A stretch of DNA of 50,129 nt from Spirochaetota bacterium. Lineage in GTDB: Bacteria > Spirochaetota > UBA4802 > UBA5550. Positions 15,443 to 23,880 of the stretch are shown piece after piece. The DNA lies in NCBI GenBank assembly GCA_009787025.1, contig WRGT01000069.1, positions 1 through 50,129 of the forward strand, in the 5' to 3' direction. The translations under genes and the position numbers were made by a program. The notes below the pieces were generated by a model. That model worked only from the letters and a program-made list of their open reading frames with translations, was not told where the DNA came from and did not search any database. Every line of letters begins with the position of its first letter. The first letter of the stretch is position 1.

Positions 15443-17290
15443 TCACGATAAATCTATTTTTTTAAGCTCAGATTCAAAATATATCCTCTTTTCATCAAGG
15501 GATATATTAAGGCTTTCGTATTTTTCAAAGAGGTTATCTATCTCTTTCTTTAGAGCATGTATTTCTTTGGAGAGAGTTTCAATCTCCCTGCTCTTGCCGT
15601 CTTCCGATACTTTGATAATCTCATTATTTTTAGTTTTAAGAGACTGTTCCTTTTCCGAGATTAAACTCTCAATCTCCGCAATCATATCCTCTATGGGCTT
15701 AATCTCTTTTGAACGCCTTGTGATAATATCGGATCGCAGTTTTCTTATATCTTTTTTATTGTATAATGTCTCTCTCCTGTTATCTTCGGAGCTGTTAAGG
15801 TCATCGCCCTTTTCCTCTTCCCAGCCGATCTTTTCGAGAAAATCGCTGTATGATCCCTCATAAATCATTACTCCGCTCTTTTGAAATACAATAAATCTGT
15901 TTGCAAGAGTATGAAGAAACATTTCATTGTGCGTTACCATGACCAATGCTCCGGGAAATGAATCTATCGCAGCCATAAGGGCATCGCATGATTCCATGTC
16001 GAGGTGATTTGTAGGTTCATCAAGGAATATGAGGTTAGACGGAGCTGCAAGTATTTTACCAAGCAAAACCCTGCTCTTCTCACCGCCGGAGAGTACGTTG
16101 ATTTTTTTTAAGGCATCGTCTCCTTCAAACATCATGGCGCCGGCAATGTTACGGGCAGTCTGTTTTTCACATCCAGAAGCAGAGATCTCCTCTTCTACTG
16201 TAAAATTACTGTTTAATTTAATTATATTTGTCTGGGCAAAATATCCCAATCTTGCATTTGCATGTATGCTCATATTTCCAGTATCAGGCGCAAGATCACC
16301 TGCAAGGAGTCTAAGGAGAGTTGTCTTGCCGCGGCCGTTTTTCCCTATAACGCATATTCTGTCATCGCTTCTTATTATGAGATTAAAATCCTTTACTATC
16401 GGCGTATCGGTATTATATGAGAATGAAATATCTTCAACACTCATAAGCGTCTTTGCATTAAAAGGTTTATAGTTAAACGAAAATTCCAGCTCCTTTATCT
16501 TTTCTAATTTATCGAGAGTCTGTCTCTTCTCCAAAGCCTTAACCCTTGATTGAACCAATCCTGCTAACCGAGCCTTTGCCCTGAATCTTGAAACAAAGAG
16601 TTCAACCTCTTTTCTCTTCTTCTCATCATTTATTCTTGTCTTTTCGTAGATCTCTTCCTCTTTAAGTATTTGATCATAGAGCTTATCTGTTGTCCCTTCT
16701 ATCTTTCGTATCTTCTGTCTATGGATTCCAACAGTATGTGTTATTACGCTGTCCATAAAGGATCTGTCGTGTGTAATGAGGATCAACTCGCCCTTCCACT
16801 GTCTTAAATATGACTCAAGCCATCTGATTGAAATAATATCAAGATAATTAGTCGGTTCGTCAAGGAGAAGCATATCCGGCTCGGATACGAGGGTTTTTGT
16901 CAGATTAAGCCGCACCTGATATCCCCCTGAAAATTCTAAGGGATCTCTTAGCATGTCATCACCAGTGAAACCTAATCCAAAGAGGATTTTTTCAACCTTC
17001 CATTTATTGTCCTTATCCCATTCGGGTAAACCGCGGCATCCCTCTTCAATTACGCTTTTTGCTTTAAAATTAATATGCTGCGTAACATAACCTATTCTAT
17101 AATTTTTCGGTATTATAATCTCACCGCTGTCAATATGTTCCTCGCCGATAATCATTCTTAACAGGGTAGTCTTTCCATGGCCGTTTCTGCCGGTTAATCC
17201 TATCTTTTCGCCGGAGTTTATATTAAAGCTAATATCATCAAAAAGCGTCTGCTTTCCAAAGGATTTTTCTAAATTGACTACTTTTATCAT
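15443..17290 (-). CDS. ABC-F family ATPase
   Basis: The 615-residue protein contains two ABC ATPase domains and no membrane segment. Domain 1 has GRNGHGKTTLL (about 34-44), the signature FSGGYQVRL and LLLDEPTNYLD. A charged linker (about 205-275) comes next, the P-site tRNA interaction motif region of ABC-F proteins. Domain 2 has GKNGRGKTTLL, LSGGEKSRV and IFLDEPTNHLD. The C-terminal 100 residues are a coiled coil (KEIKPIEDMIAEIESLISEKEQSL), as in Uup and YheS. ABC-F proteins act on the ribosome in translation quality control or antibiotic protection. Two minus-strand translation factors (LepA, CysS) lie upstream. Which ABC-F subgroup is not settled. Confidence 0.88.
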   Translation of the reverse strand: MIKVVNLEKSFGKQTLFDDISFNINSGEKIGLTGRNGHGKTTLLRMIIGEEHIDSGEIIIPKNYRIGYVTQHINFKAKSVIEEGCRGLPEWDKDNKWKVEKILFGLGFTGDDMLRDPLEFSGGYQVRLNLTKTLVSEPDMLLLDEPTNYLDIISIRWLESYLRQWKGELILITHDRSFMDSVITHTVGIHRQKIRKIEGTTDKLYDQILKEEEIYEKTRINDEKKRKEVELFVSRFRAKARLAGLVQSRVKALEKRQTLDKLEKIKELEFSFNYKPFNAKTLMSVEDISFSYNTDTPIVKDFNLIIRSDDRICVIGKNGRGKTTLLRLLAGDLAPDTGNMSIHANARLGYFAQTNIIKLNSNFTVEEEISASGCEKQTARNIAGAMMFEGDDALKKINVLSGGEKSRVLLGKILAAPSNLIFLDEPTNHLDMESCDALMAAIDSFPGALVMVTHNEMFLHTLANRFIVFQKSGVMIYEGSYSDFLEKIGWEEEKGDDLNSSEDNRRETLYNKKDIRKLRSDIITRRSKEIKPIEDMIAEIESLISEKEQSLKTKNNEIIKVSEDGKSREIETLSKEIHALKKEIDNLFEKYESLNISLDEKRIYFESELKKIDLS

Positions 17291-17415
17291 TTATACATTA
17301 ATCTCGCTTAAACATTTTGCATCAATTCATATAATGATTGTGTAAAACGCAAACAAAATAAAATATAAATATGGTATGTTTTTTGCAAATTATGCTTTAA
17401 TCTTTAATCACATAA

Positions 17416-19212
17416 TCAATCTATCTTTAGAATAGTTAAAAACGCCTCTTGCGGAATTTCAACAGAGCCTATGAGTTTCATCCTCTTTTTACCCTCTTTC
17501 TGCTTGTCTAAGAGTTTTCTTTTTCTTGTAATATCGCCGCCATAACACTTTGCAGTTACGTCCTTTCTCATCGGCGATATATTCTCCCGCGCAATAATAT
17601 TGCCTCCGATTGCAGCCTGTAGAGGAATCTTAAATTGATGTCTTGGTATTATATCCTTTAACTTCTCTATAATATCCTTCCCCCTTAATCTTGCCTTATC
17701 TTTGTGAACAATAAACGAGAGGGCGTCCACCGGCTCGCCGTTTACAAGAATATCTACCTTAACCATCTCCGACTGTCTGAAATCTATCGGATCATAATCA
17801 AAAGATGCATAGCCCCTTGAAATAGATTTTAACTTATCATAAAAATTAAATACAATCTCTGAGAGCGGAAGTTCGTAGGTAAGCTGTACCCTGTCTGTAG
17901 TAATGTACTCCATATTTTTATGGATTCCCCTGCTCTCCGTAACAAGCTGCATAATGTTGCCGACATAATCATTTGGAGTTACTATTGATGCCGTAACATA
18001 AGGCTCTTCTATATATTCAATACTCCCCGGATCAGGCATATTGACCGGATTATCTATAGTGATAAGATCGCCGTTTCTAAGACATATCTTATATTCAACG
18101 CTTGGAGCTGTTGTAACAAGGGAAAGGTCAAACTCCCGTTCAAGACGCTCCTGTACTATCTCCATGTGCAAGAGTCCAAGGTATCCGCACCTGAATCCGA
18201 AACCCAAAGCGTATGAATTATCCGGCTCAAAGAGCAATGATGCGTCATTAAGCTGAAGTTTAAAAAGGGCGTCACGCAGCGCCTCATAGTCATCTCCAAA
18301 CATGGGATAAAGTCCTGAGAATACCATTGACTTAACATTTTTAAAGCCATGAAGGGGTTCCTTTGCAGGATTTTTAGTTAAGGTAACTGTGTCGCCGATT
18401 TTAGTATCTACTACACTCTTTATCCCTGCAACAATATAACCTACCTCTCCGGGACCAAGACTATCCCTCTTCTCAAGCGTAAGTCTAAAAACTCCAACCT
18501 CTGTAACAGTAAATTCCTTGCCTGTTGAAAGGAGTTTAATTACGTCATCTCTCTTTACTCTTCCGTCAAATATACGCACCTTGATAACTGCGCCCAAATA
18601 TTGATCGTAAAACGAATCAAATATAAGCGCCTTAAGAGGCGAATTTTCATCACCCTTTGGCGCAGGTATAAATTCAACAATCTTATCTAACAGTTCGTCA
18701 ATCCCTATCCCCTGTTTGGCAGATGTTAAGATTGCATCATTAGTATCGAGTCCCAAAATTTTCTCTATCTGTATCTTTGTTGATTGAATATCTGCGCTCG
18801 GCATATCGATTTTGTTTATTACGGGAAGTATCTCTAAGTCGTTCTCTAATGCAAGGTAAAAGTTGGCAATTGTCTGCGCCTCTACGCCTTGTGAAGCGTC
18901 AACAATGAGTATTACTCCGTCACAAGATGTTAATGCGCGGGATACTTCATAAGTAAAGTCCACATGCCCCGGAGTGTCGATTAAGTTGAATGTATAATCT
19001 ATTCCGTCTTTAGCTTTATAATTTAGAGTTACAGTTGTGGATTTTATTGTAATTCCTCTTTCACGCTCAATATCCATTGTATCAAGCATCTGGTCCTTTT
19101 TATTTCTGTCATCTACAAGACGGCATTTTTCTATTATTCTGTCTGCAAGGGTAGATTTCCCATGATCTATATGCGCTATAATTGAAAAATTCCTTATGTG
19201 AGCTAAATCCAT
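17416..19212 (-). CDS. lepA: Elongation factor 4 (LepA)
   Basis: This is a translational GTPase of 598 residues from the ATG at 19212 (the track's 19224 start is a TTG four codons earlier). It begins [24 protein letters not shown], and has [17 protein letters not shown] and [12 protein letters not shown] as the G1 to G4 motifs. The C-terminal LepA-specific region contains [22 protein letters not shown], the basic tail characteristic of EF4. EF4 back-translocates or remodels stalled ribosomes and is nearly universal. Length and order are normal. ABC-F lies downstream on the same strand, with a 125 bp gap. Confidence 0.96.
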   Translation of the reverse strand: MDLAHIRNFSIIAHIDHGKSTLADRIIEKCRLVDDRNKKDQMLDTMDIERERGITIKSTTVTLNYKAKDGIDYTFNLIDTPGHVDFTYEVSRALTSCDGVILIVDASQGVEAQTIANFYLALENDLEILPVINKIDMPSADIQSTKIQIEKILGLDTNDAILTSAKQGIGIDELLDKIVEFIPAPKGDENSPLKALIFDSFYDQYLGAVIKVRIFDGRVKRDDVIKLLSTGKEFTVTEVGVFRLTLEKRDSLGPGEVGYIVAGIKSVVDTKIGDTVTLTKNPAKEPLHGFKNVKSMVFSGLYPMFGDDYEALRDALFKLQLNDASLLFEPDNSYALGFGFRCGYLGLLHMEIVQERLEREFDLSLVTTAPSVEYKICLRNGDLITIDNPVNMPDPGSIEYIEEPYVTASIVTPNDYVGNIMQLVTESRGIHKNMEYITTDRVQLTYELPLSEIVFNFYDKLKSISRGYASFDYDPIDFRQSEMVKVDILVNGEPVDALSFIVHKDKARLRGKDIIEKLKDIIPRHQFKIPLQAAIGGNIIARENISPMRKDVTAKCYGGDITRKRKLLDKQKEGKKRMKLIGSVEIPQEAFLTILKID

Positions 19213-19311
19213 TTTTACCTGCAATTATTTTTTATAATATACTACGAAATGAATATTTATAGGCAGTTATTGGCAAGTATTTTTTCTTAGCGAATGTCTC
19301 AAGCAGCATCA

Positions 19312-19462
19312 TTAAGCAAATTGATATAATTTTATACCAGAAATATATTTAAAATCCGAAATATTGTATGTTATTAATTCTACATTCATTTTTATTGAAG
19401 TTGAAGCTATTAGGGCATCATCAATTTGTAATAAGTATACATGTATCTAACAAAAAATTTAA
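19312..19462 (-). pseudogene. VapC PIN-domain toxin relic with internal deletion
   Basis: Immediately downstream of the vapB-like gene, in two frames, lie the two ends of a PIN-domain toxin and no middle. The first (frame reading 19462-19429) gives LNFLLDTCILITN then stops: this is the first PIN strand with the catalytic Asp. The second (19425-19312) gives IDDALIASTSIKMNVELITYNISDFKYISGIKLYQFA, the usual C-terminal third of a VapC, with the DALIA and SDF segments. About 75 codons, including the middle catalytic acidic residue, are missing. The toxin cannot be functional. It is not in the ORF track because neither fragment is long. Confidence 0.75.
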
Positions 19463-19674
19463 TTTTCCTGCCATGCTTTTTTTCGTAAAATATCTTTTGT
19501 TATCTTTCGATTTTTCCACAATCCAAAGGCAGATTCTATGGAAATTTTTTCATGTTTTAAAGAATCAATATTTGCAAATATTTCTTCCAATTTACGAAAA
19601 AACAGTATCTTGTCTTTTTCATCCAGATCTTTAACTTCTGATATTATTCTATCAATTTGCGCTAAATTACTCAT
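19459..19674 (-). CDS. VapB-like antitoxin, orphaned
   Basis: The 71-residue product starts at the ATG at 19674, which has an AAAGGAG site 7 bases upstream; the track's 19722 start lacks this support. The chain reads SNLAQIDRIISEVKDLDEKDKILFFRKLEEIF and ends ITKDILRKKAWQEN, a pattern typical of small antitoxins encoded just before a PIN toxin. The N-terminal half would form the dimer/DNA-binding part and the C-terminal tail the toxin-binding part. Its toxin is an internally deleted relic (19312-19462), so the antitoxin is an orphan unless it pairs with a toxin elsewhere. Confidence 0.6.
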   Translation of the reverse strand: MSNLAQIDRIISEVKDLDEKDKILFFRKLEEIFANIDSLKHEKISIESAFGLWKNRKITKDILRKKAWQEN

Positions 19675-19839
19675 ACGCACTCCTTTAAGATAAGAATTTA
19701 TAATCTCCCCTGTTCTTGTCAAATATTTTTGTGTTCTAATTTTTTATAAAACTTTTAACCCTTTTGGAAACAAATAGAAAATACGCATGGAAGATTTTAT
19801 GAAAAATATTAATAAACAAAAATTTTTTACAAAAACCGT

Positions 19840-19868
19840 TTGACAATACACAAATAATTGTGTATGCT
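19840..19868 (+). promoter_or_regulatory. hicAB promoter with palindromic operator
   Basis: A perfect -35 TTGACA (19840-19845) and -10 TATGCT (19863-19868) are 17 bases apart. The palindrome ATACACAAATAATTGTGTAT (19846-19865), 8 bp arms around 4 bases, fills the spacer and covers half of the -10. This is where a HicB-type antitoxin repressor would be expected to bind. Transcription would start near 19875, a short leader before the hicA ATG at 19892. Confidence 0.75.
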
Positions 19869-19891
19869 CTGTATAAAATAGAGATTAAAAG

Positions 19892-20086
19892 ATGACAAAG
19901 ATATATACAAGCAAAGAACTGATAAAAATAATAGAAAAAGACGGATGGTATTTAGTGAGAATTAAAGGCTCTCATCATTCTTTTAAGCATCCGCTAAAAA
20001 AAGGTAATGTTACTATACCGCATCCGAACAATGATTTACCAATAAAAACAATAACCAGTATATTAAAACAGGCAGGATTAAAGTAA
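19892..20086 (+). CDS. hicA: HicA toxin (mRNA interferase)
   Basis: The 64-residue protein is a complete HicA: KIYTSKELIKIIEKDGWYLVRIKGSHHSFKHP, with the catalytic His in the GSHHSF motif, and a C-terminal TITSILKQAGLK helix. HicA is a small double-stranded RNA-binding-fold ribonuclease that cuts mRNA when free. It is encoded first and its antitoxin gene starts 10 bases after its stop, the standard order. An autoregulated promoter lies directly upstream. All residues needed for activity appear to be present, so the toxin looks functional. Confidence 0.93.
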   Translation: MTKIYTSKELIKIIEKDGWYLVRIKGSHHSFKHPLKKGNVTIPHPNNDLPIKTITSILKQAGLK

Positions 20087-20095
20087 GAGGTTAAT

Positions 20096-20491
20096 ATGAA
20101 AAACTATATAGCGCTATTTGAAGAAAACGGAAAAGGCGGATATGGAGTAGTATTTCCTGATTTTCCGGGATGTATTTCAGCAGGCAAAACTTATGAAGAA
20201 GCAGTCCGTATGGCACATGAAGCATTATCTTTGCATACCGAAGGAGAAAAAAAATTACCAAAGCCCCGTACATTAGAACAAATAAAAAAAACATGGGAAG
20301 ATTGGAAAGAATGGGAAAAAGACGGAAATTTTGTAGTAGTATATATTGCTCTACTTCCTTTTACAATGAAAAATAAAAGAGTAAACATTGTATTAAATGA
20401 AGGATTATTAGCCCGTATTGATGCTGTTGCAAAAAATCGCTCCGAGTTTATAACAAAAGCCGTTGAAAAAATTTTAGGTATAAACACTTAA
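20096..20491 (+). CDS. hicB: HicB antitoxin
   Basis: The 131-residue protein has the HicB domain at its N-terminus (YIALFEENGKGGYGVVFPDFPGCISAGKTYEEAVRMAHEALSLH), the degenerate RNase H-like fold, and a C-terminal ribbon-helix-helix DNA-binding part (NKRVNIVLNEGLLARIDAVAKNRSEFITKAVEKIL). The first part binds and silences HicA; the second is expected to bind the palindrome in the promoter. An AGAGG site precedes its ATG. It is followed by a heptamer repeat array and the convergent rlmB gene. Confidence 0.93.
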   Translation: MKNYIALFEENGKGGYGVVFPDFPGCISAGKTYEEAVRMAHEALSLHTEGEKKLPKPRTLEQIKKTWEDWKEWEKDGNFVVVYIALLPFTMKNKRVNIVLNEGLLARIDAVAKNRSEFITKAVEKILGINT

Positions 20492-20501
20492 CATTAATGA
20501 T

Positions 20502-20578
20502 TAACCACTAACCACTAACCTCTAACCTCTAATCATTAACCACTAATCATTAACCATTAACCACTAACCACTAACATC
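20502..20578. repeat. Tandem heptamer array (consensus TAACCAC)
   Basis: Eleven contiguous 7-base units (TAACCAC, TAACCTC, TAATCAT, TAACCAT, TAACATC variants) run from 20502 to 20578 between hicB and rlmB. The array extends into the 3' end of rlmB: its last codons (GTT AGT GGT TAG on the minus strand) are made of the repeat, so the array has supplied the gene's stop codon. Confidence 0.8.
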
Positions 20579-21322
20579 CCCCTTCATAATCTCATAAAGA
20601 ACTATCCCTGCAGCAACAGAAGCATTGAGTGAACTCACATGACCCTTTAATGGAATAGAAACAATATAATCGCAATGCTCACCTGTAAGTCTGCGCATCC
20701 CCTTACCTTCACTGCCGATAATAATACATGCCGGATGAAGATTATTATGGAGATTATTATGATCCTTGATTGAAACAGTTCCCTTATCGCTTGTTCCGAT
20801 TATCCAGAATCCCATCTTTTTAATATCTTCCAGAAACTGCGCAACATTTACTACTGTAATAATCTCAATATGTGCTGTAGCCCCTGCCGAAGTTTTGACT
20901 ACCGTCTCATTTACATCTGCGGAATTATCTTTTGACAGTATAACTGCCTTGCAGCCAAAAGCCTCCGCAGTACGGATTATTGAACCGAGATTGTGAGGGT
21001 CTGTAATCTGATCTAAAAGAACAACAACTCCCTTCTCTTCTGCAATTTTTTTTAATAAATCCGTTCTGTCATAAACCTGTTTCTTTATCGGAACATATAA
21101 TATAACACCCTGATGCTTAGATGAAGAGCTAATATCTTTAAAAAATAATTTATCTTCAATGACAACCTTTACTTTTTTTCTTTTGCATATATTTTGAATA
21201 TCTGCAATTATCTTTCCATGTGCAGTTGATGAAAGATGAAGTTCAACGCCGGTACAATCTTCTATGCTGCTAAGGTATTCTAATACGGGATTTCTGCCGA
21301 TTATTATTTCTTTCTTTTCCAT
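20564..21322 (-). CDS. rlmB: 23S rRNA 2'-O-methyltransferase, RlmB/TrmH family
   Basis: The 252-residue SpoU/TrmH-type methyltransferase has the N-terminal RNA-binding domain (IIGRNPVLEYL) followed by the knotted catalytic domain with its three motifs: LLDQITDPHNLGSIIRTAEAFG (about 112-133), IIIGSEGKGMRRL (about 205-217) and IPLKGHVSSLNASVAAGIVLYE (about 227-248). RlmB methylates G2251 of 23S rRNA; the paralogue TrmH modifies tRNA Gm18. The length and N-terminal domain favour RlmB. It lies 16 bases downstream of cysS on the same strand, so the pair is probably one operon. Its 3' end lies in a heptamer repeat array. Confidence 0.88.
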   Translation of the reverse strand: MEKKEIIIGRNPVLEYLSSIEDCTGVELHLSSTAHGKIIADIQNICKRKKVKVVIEDKLFFKDISSSSKHQGVILYVPIKKQVYDRTDLLKKIAEEKGVVVLLDQITDPHNLGSIIRTAEAFGCKAVILSKDNSADVNETVVKTSAGATAHIEIITVVNVAQFLEDIKKMGFWIIGTSDKGTVSIKDHNNLHNNLHPACIIIGSEGKGMRRLTGEHCDYIVSIPLKGHVSSLNASVAAGIVLYEIMKGDVSG

Positions 21323-21338
21323 TTATTATTTCTTTTTA

Positions 21339-22763
21339 TTATTTCTTTCTTTTCCATCTGGTGCCGTCTTTGGTATCTTCAAGGATTATACCTTCATTTT
21401 TCAGCAGCTCCCTAATCTCATCTGCGCGTGAAAAATCCTTGTTCTTCTTTGCCCGAATCCTTTCATCTACTAACTTATCTATTCTATCTTTATCCGGATC
21501 TTCAACTTCATTCTCAAAAAAAATAAATCCAAATACCTGATCAAGAATTTTAAGCGCTGCTAAAATATTCTCCGCATCTTTTTTTGAAATCTTATCATCG
21601 GTTATCATTAAATTTATTTTATGAATAAAATCAAAGAATACACCCAAACCGCCTGAGATATTTAAGTCATTATCAACTGTTTCAATAAATTCATGAATCA
21701 GTTTATCAGTAAACGATTTTACTTCAAGATTTTCACCATCTCCTTTCCTGTCAATTAATCTCACTATAAAATTATCTATCCTTTCAAGCGCCTGATCAGC
21801 CTGTTTTATACCTTCAAACGTAAAGTTGAGCTGTTTTTTATAGTGCGCAGACATTAAAAGATACCTTATTGATCGCGGAGAAAAACCCTTAGCAAGAAGA
21901 TCCCTTAGAGTATAAAAGTTCCCCAAAGATTTTGACATCTTTGCGCCGTCAACTAAAAGATGTTCGGAATGTATCCAGCAGCGCACAAACTTTTCTTTAT
22001 AGGCAGCCTCGCTCTGAGCTATTTCATTTTCATGATGAGGGAAGATAAGATCCACACCGCCAATATGTATATCTATGGTGGTCCCAAAAATTTTTCTTAT
22101 CATTGCAGAGCATTCAATATGCCATCCGGGTCTTCCCTGACCGTATGGAGTCTCCCAAAACGGTTCGCCCTCCTTTTGAGCTTTCCACAGGGCAAAATCC
22201 CGCACGTCCTCTTTTTCATATTCGTCCGCATCAAAACTTATGCCGGACTTTATCTCTCTCTTATCAAGAAGGGACAGCTTCCCATACTCTGAAAATTTGG
22301 AAATATTAAAGTATAAAGAACCGTCCTTTTCATAAAGCATTCCTGCTTCATCAATCTTTTCTAATATATCTATTATATCTTTTATAGATTCGGTCGCCTT
22401 AGGATTATGTTCAACAGGTTCAATATTCAGCGTTCTTAGGTCTTCAAAAAATATATCCGTATATTTTTGAGTATATTCTTCAAGGGTAACATGATTTGCG
22501 GCAGCACCCTTTATAGTTTTATCATCAACATCAGTTATATTCATTGCATGATTTACCTTAAAGCCGCGAAATTTTAAATAACGCCTGATAAAATCACTAA
22601 ATACAAATGTTCTGAAATTTCCTATATGGGCATAGCCATATACTGTGGGACCGCAGGTATATATTGTTACAACCGGATAATCTTCTATGTTGTCCTTTTT
22701 CACTCCTCCGGGTATTAGTTCTTCAATTCTCCTGTTTAGAGTATTATATATTTTTAAAGACAT
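21339..22763 (-). CDS. cysS: Cysteinyl-tRNA synthetase
   Basis: Read from the ATG at 22763, which has GGAGG 6 bases upstream (the track start at 22775 is 4 codons longer), the protein has 474 residues. Class I landmarks are TCGPTVYGYAHIGNFRTFVFSDF (HIGH variant HIGN and zinc-binding Cys), ADEYEKEDVRDFALWK, WHIECSAMIRKIFG and FPHHENEIAQSEA (zinc ligands), and the AKMSKSLGNF (KMSKS) loop. It charges tRNA-Cys with cysteine in the cytoplasm. A short insertion (PGGVKKDNIEDYP) near the N-terminus is unusual. rlmB follows after 16 bases. Confidence 0.96.
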   Translation of the reverse strand: MSLKIYNTLNRRIEELIPGGVKKDNIEDYPVVTIYTCGPTVYGYAHIGNFRTFVFSDFIRRYLKFRGFKVNHAMNITDVDDKTIKGAAANHVTLEEYTQKYTDIFFEDLRTLNIEPVEHNPKATESIKDIIDILEKIDEAGMLYEKDGSLYFNISKFSEYGKLSLLDKREIKSGISFDADEYEKEDVRDFALWKAQKEGEPFWETPYGQGRPGWHIECSAMIRKIFGTTIDIHIGGVDLIFPHHENEIAQSEAAYKEKFVRCWIHSEHLLVDGAKMSKSLGNFYTLRDLLAKGFSPRSIRYLLMSAHYKKQLNFTFEGIKQADQALERIDNFIVRLIDRKGDGENLEVKSFTDKLIHEFIETVDNDLNISGGLGVFFDFIHKINLMITDDKISKKDAENILAALKILDQVFGFIFFENEVEDPDKDRIDKLVDERIRAKKNKDFSRADEIRELLKNEGIILEDTKDGTRWKRKK

Positions 22764-22876
22764 TCTATCCTCCATAATAATAATAGTTAAATTAAATCAT
22801 TTATGAAAATCGGCAGAGCATTTACGAAGAATTACTTATATGGCGGGCATGTAAACTTTTTTTAGGAGATTAACTT

Positions 22877-23368
22877 TTAGCTATCTTCTTGCATTACTAT
22901 CTCTTCAACCTCTTCATATTCGGAAACCATAGCAGGCGCAGTTTCGCTTCGAGATATTACCAGAGAAGATATATCCAACTTTTCCGCCTCTTCGGGATCA
23001 GAATTCATAAGAGCTATAAATTGATGTAACTGTTTAATATATTCAATCAGTTCTACTAATTTACTGTTTTTCCGGTTTATTATTACAGTTGTCTCTGCCA
23101 CATATTTCTGCAAAAGTTTAGTCTGTTTTTGAAGTTTCTTTTGGAGCTCAATGGCTGTATCATAAAACTCCTTATCGACTTTCTGAAAATCGATTCGCGC
23201 AAATATTACTTCATCCTTCTCTCTCTCTTTTTCGACAGTGGAGAGAATATCATTCAGTTCTTTTATAGAAAAAAGATCATCAGTTGATGTCTGGACCCAT
23301 TTCTTCCCATCTTCATCTACAAATTCTTTGAGATCGGGGATTATTGTTCTTTTTTCACTATTTTTCAT
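22877..23368 (-). CDS. Hypothetical coiled-coil protein
   Basis: The 163-residue protein is not recognised. It is soluble, without signal peptide, and about half of it is predicted coiled coil (VDKEFYDTAIELQKKLQKQTKLLQKYVAETTVIINRKNSKLVELIEYIKQLHQF). It ends in an acidic tail (SEYEEVEEIVMQEDS). It is a single gene, with the cysS start 113 bases downstream of its stop. No ribosome binding site was identified before the ATG. A structural or adaptor role is possible but cannot be shown. Confidence 0.5.
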   Translation of the reverse strand: MKNSEKRTIIPDLKEFVDEDGKKWVQTSTDDLFSIKELNDILSTVEKEREKDEVIFARIDFQKVDKEFYDTAIELQKKLQKQTKLLQKYVAETTVIINRKNSKLVELIEYIKQLHQFIALMNSDPEEAEKLDISSLVISRSETAPAMVSEYEEVEEIVMQEDS

Positions 23369-23639
23369 CAGTATTAAACAATCTTTTAATTATAATTTAT
23401 TATCGGCTATAAATCACACAATTTTATAGATGAAAATCTCATAGGCAATAAAAAAATCAATTCAATTATTTTTTAAATATATTATCATTCTTAATATTTA
23501 ATATTTTCCGGTATATAATCATAAAAATTAAACGAACAAACTATTTTTAGACATATTTAATAAAATGTAAGAATTTTATAAATAATTCTTATAATTTCTA
23601 AAAAAAATTACTACTAATTTAAATAATATCATTAAAAGC

Positions 23640-23789
23640 TTATTAATATTTGACAAAATATAGATATATATCCTTATTGTTTATGAAGCTTTATAGATTA
23701 TAGCTTTATAACTACCGATTTAGTAGTTTGAATTAACATTTTTGCTTCCTCTTTATCTCCTCTTAAAAAACAGAGGAGATTCTTTTTTT
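23640..23789 (+). ncRNA. Possible small RNA ending at an orphan terminator
   Basis: A plus-strand intrinsic terminator (see 23755-23789) has no protein gene upstream on the plus strand: the previous genes point the other way. A TTGACA box at 23650-23655 is a candidate -35, but the -10 is poor (CTTATT at 17-base spacing). Between them are a repeated AGCTTTATA and a hairpin, compatible with a folded transcript of about 100 bases. This is inferred; no RNA family is recognised. Confidence 0.3.
23755..23789 (+). terminator. Orphan intrinsic terminator
   Basis: Perfect 9 bp stem ATCTCCTCT/AGAGGAGAT (23755-23763 and 23772-23780) with an 8-base loop is followed by TCTTTTTTT. No annotated plus-strand gene precedes it within several kilobases. 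Confidence 0.8.
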
Positions 23790-23880
23790 AAACTAATACT
23801 GCCAGTTTTTTAAATGCCCAGCCATGAATTTTATTGACATGAATATTAATATCTAACTATTTATTATAATGCAGGCTTAA

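Larger units (their letters stand above)
23369..23880. other. Large intergenic region with structured elements
   Basis: This 512 bp AT-rich gap lies between two divergent genes. It holds no ORF of note. Structures seen are a direct repeat of AGCTTTATA (near 23687-23710), a hairpin AACTAC/GTAGTT (23710-23728) and a strong terminator (23755-23789). A TATAAT box at 23865-23870 lies 10 bases before the murB ATG, hinting at a very short or leaderless murB transcript. Confidence 0.5.

Noticed and set aside
16029-16472. 147-residue plus-strand frame opposite the ABC-F gene
   Set aside because: Antisense shadow of the ABC-F ATPase with no ribosome site.
20502-20578. Heptamer array as a CRISPR-like repeat
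   Set aside because: The units are 7 bases with no spacers and no cas genes nearby, so it is a simple tandem repeat.
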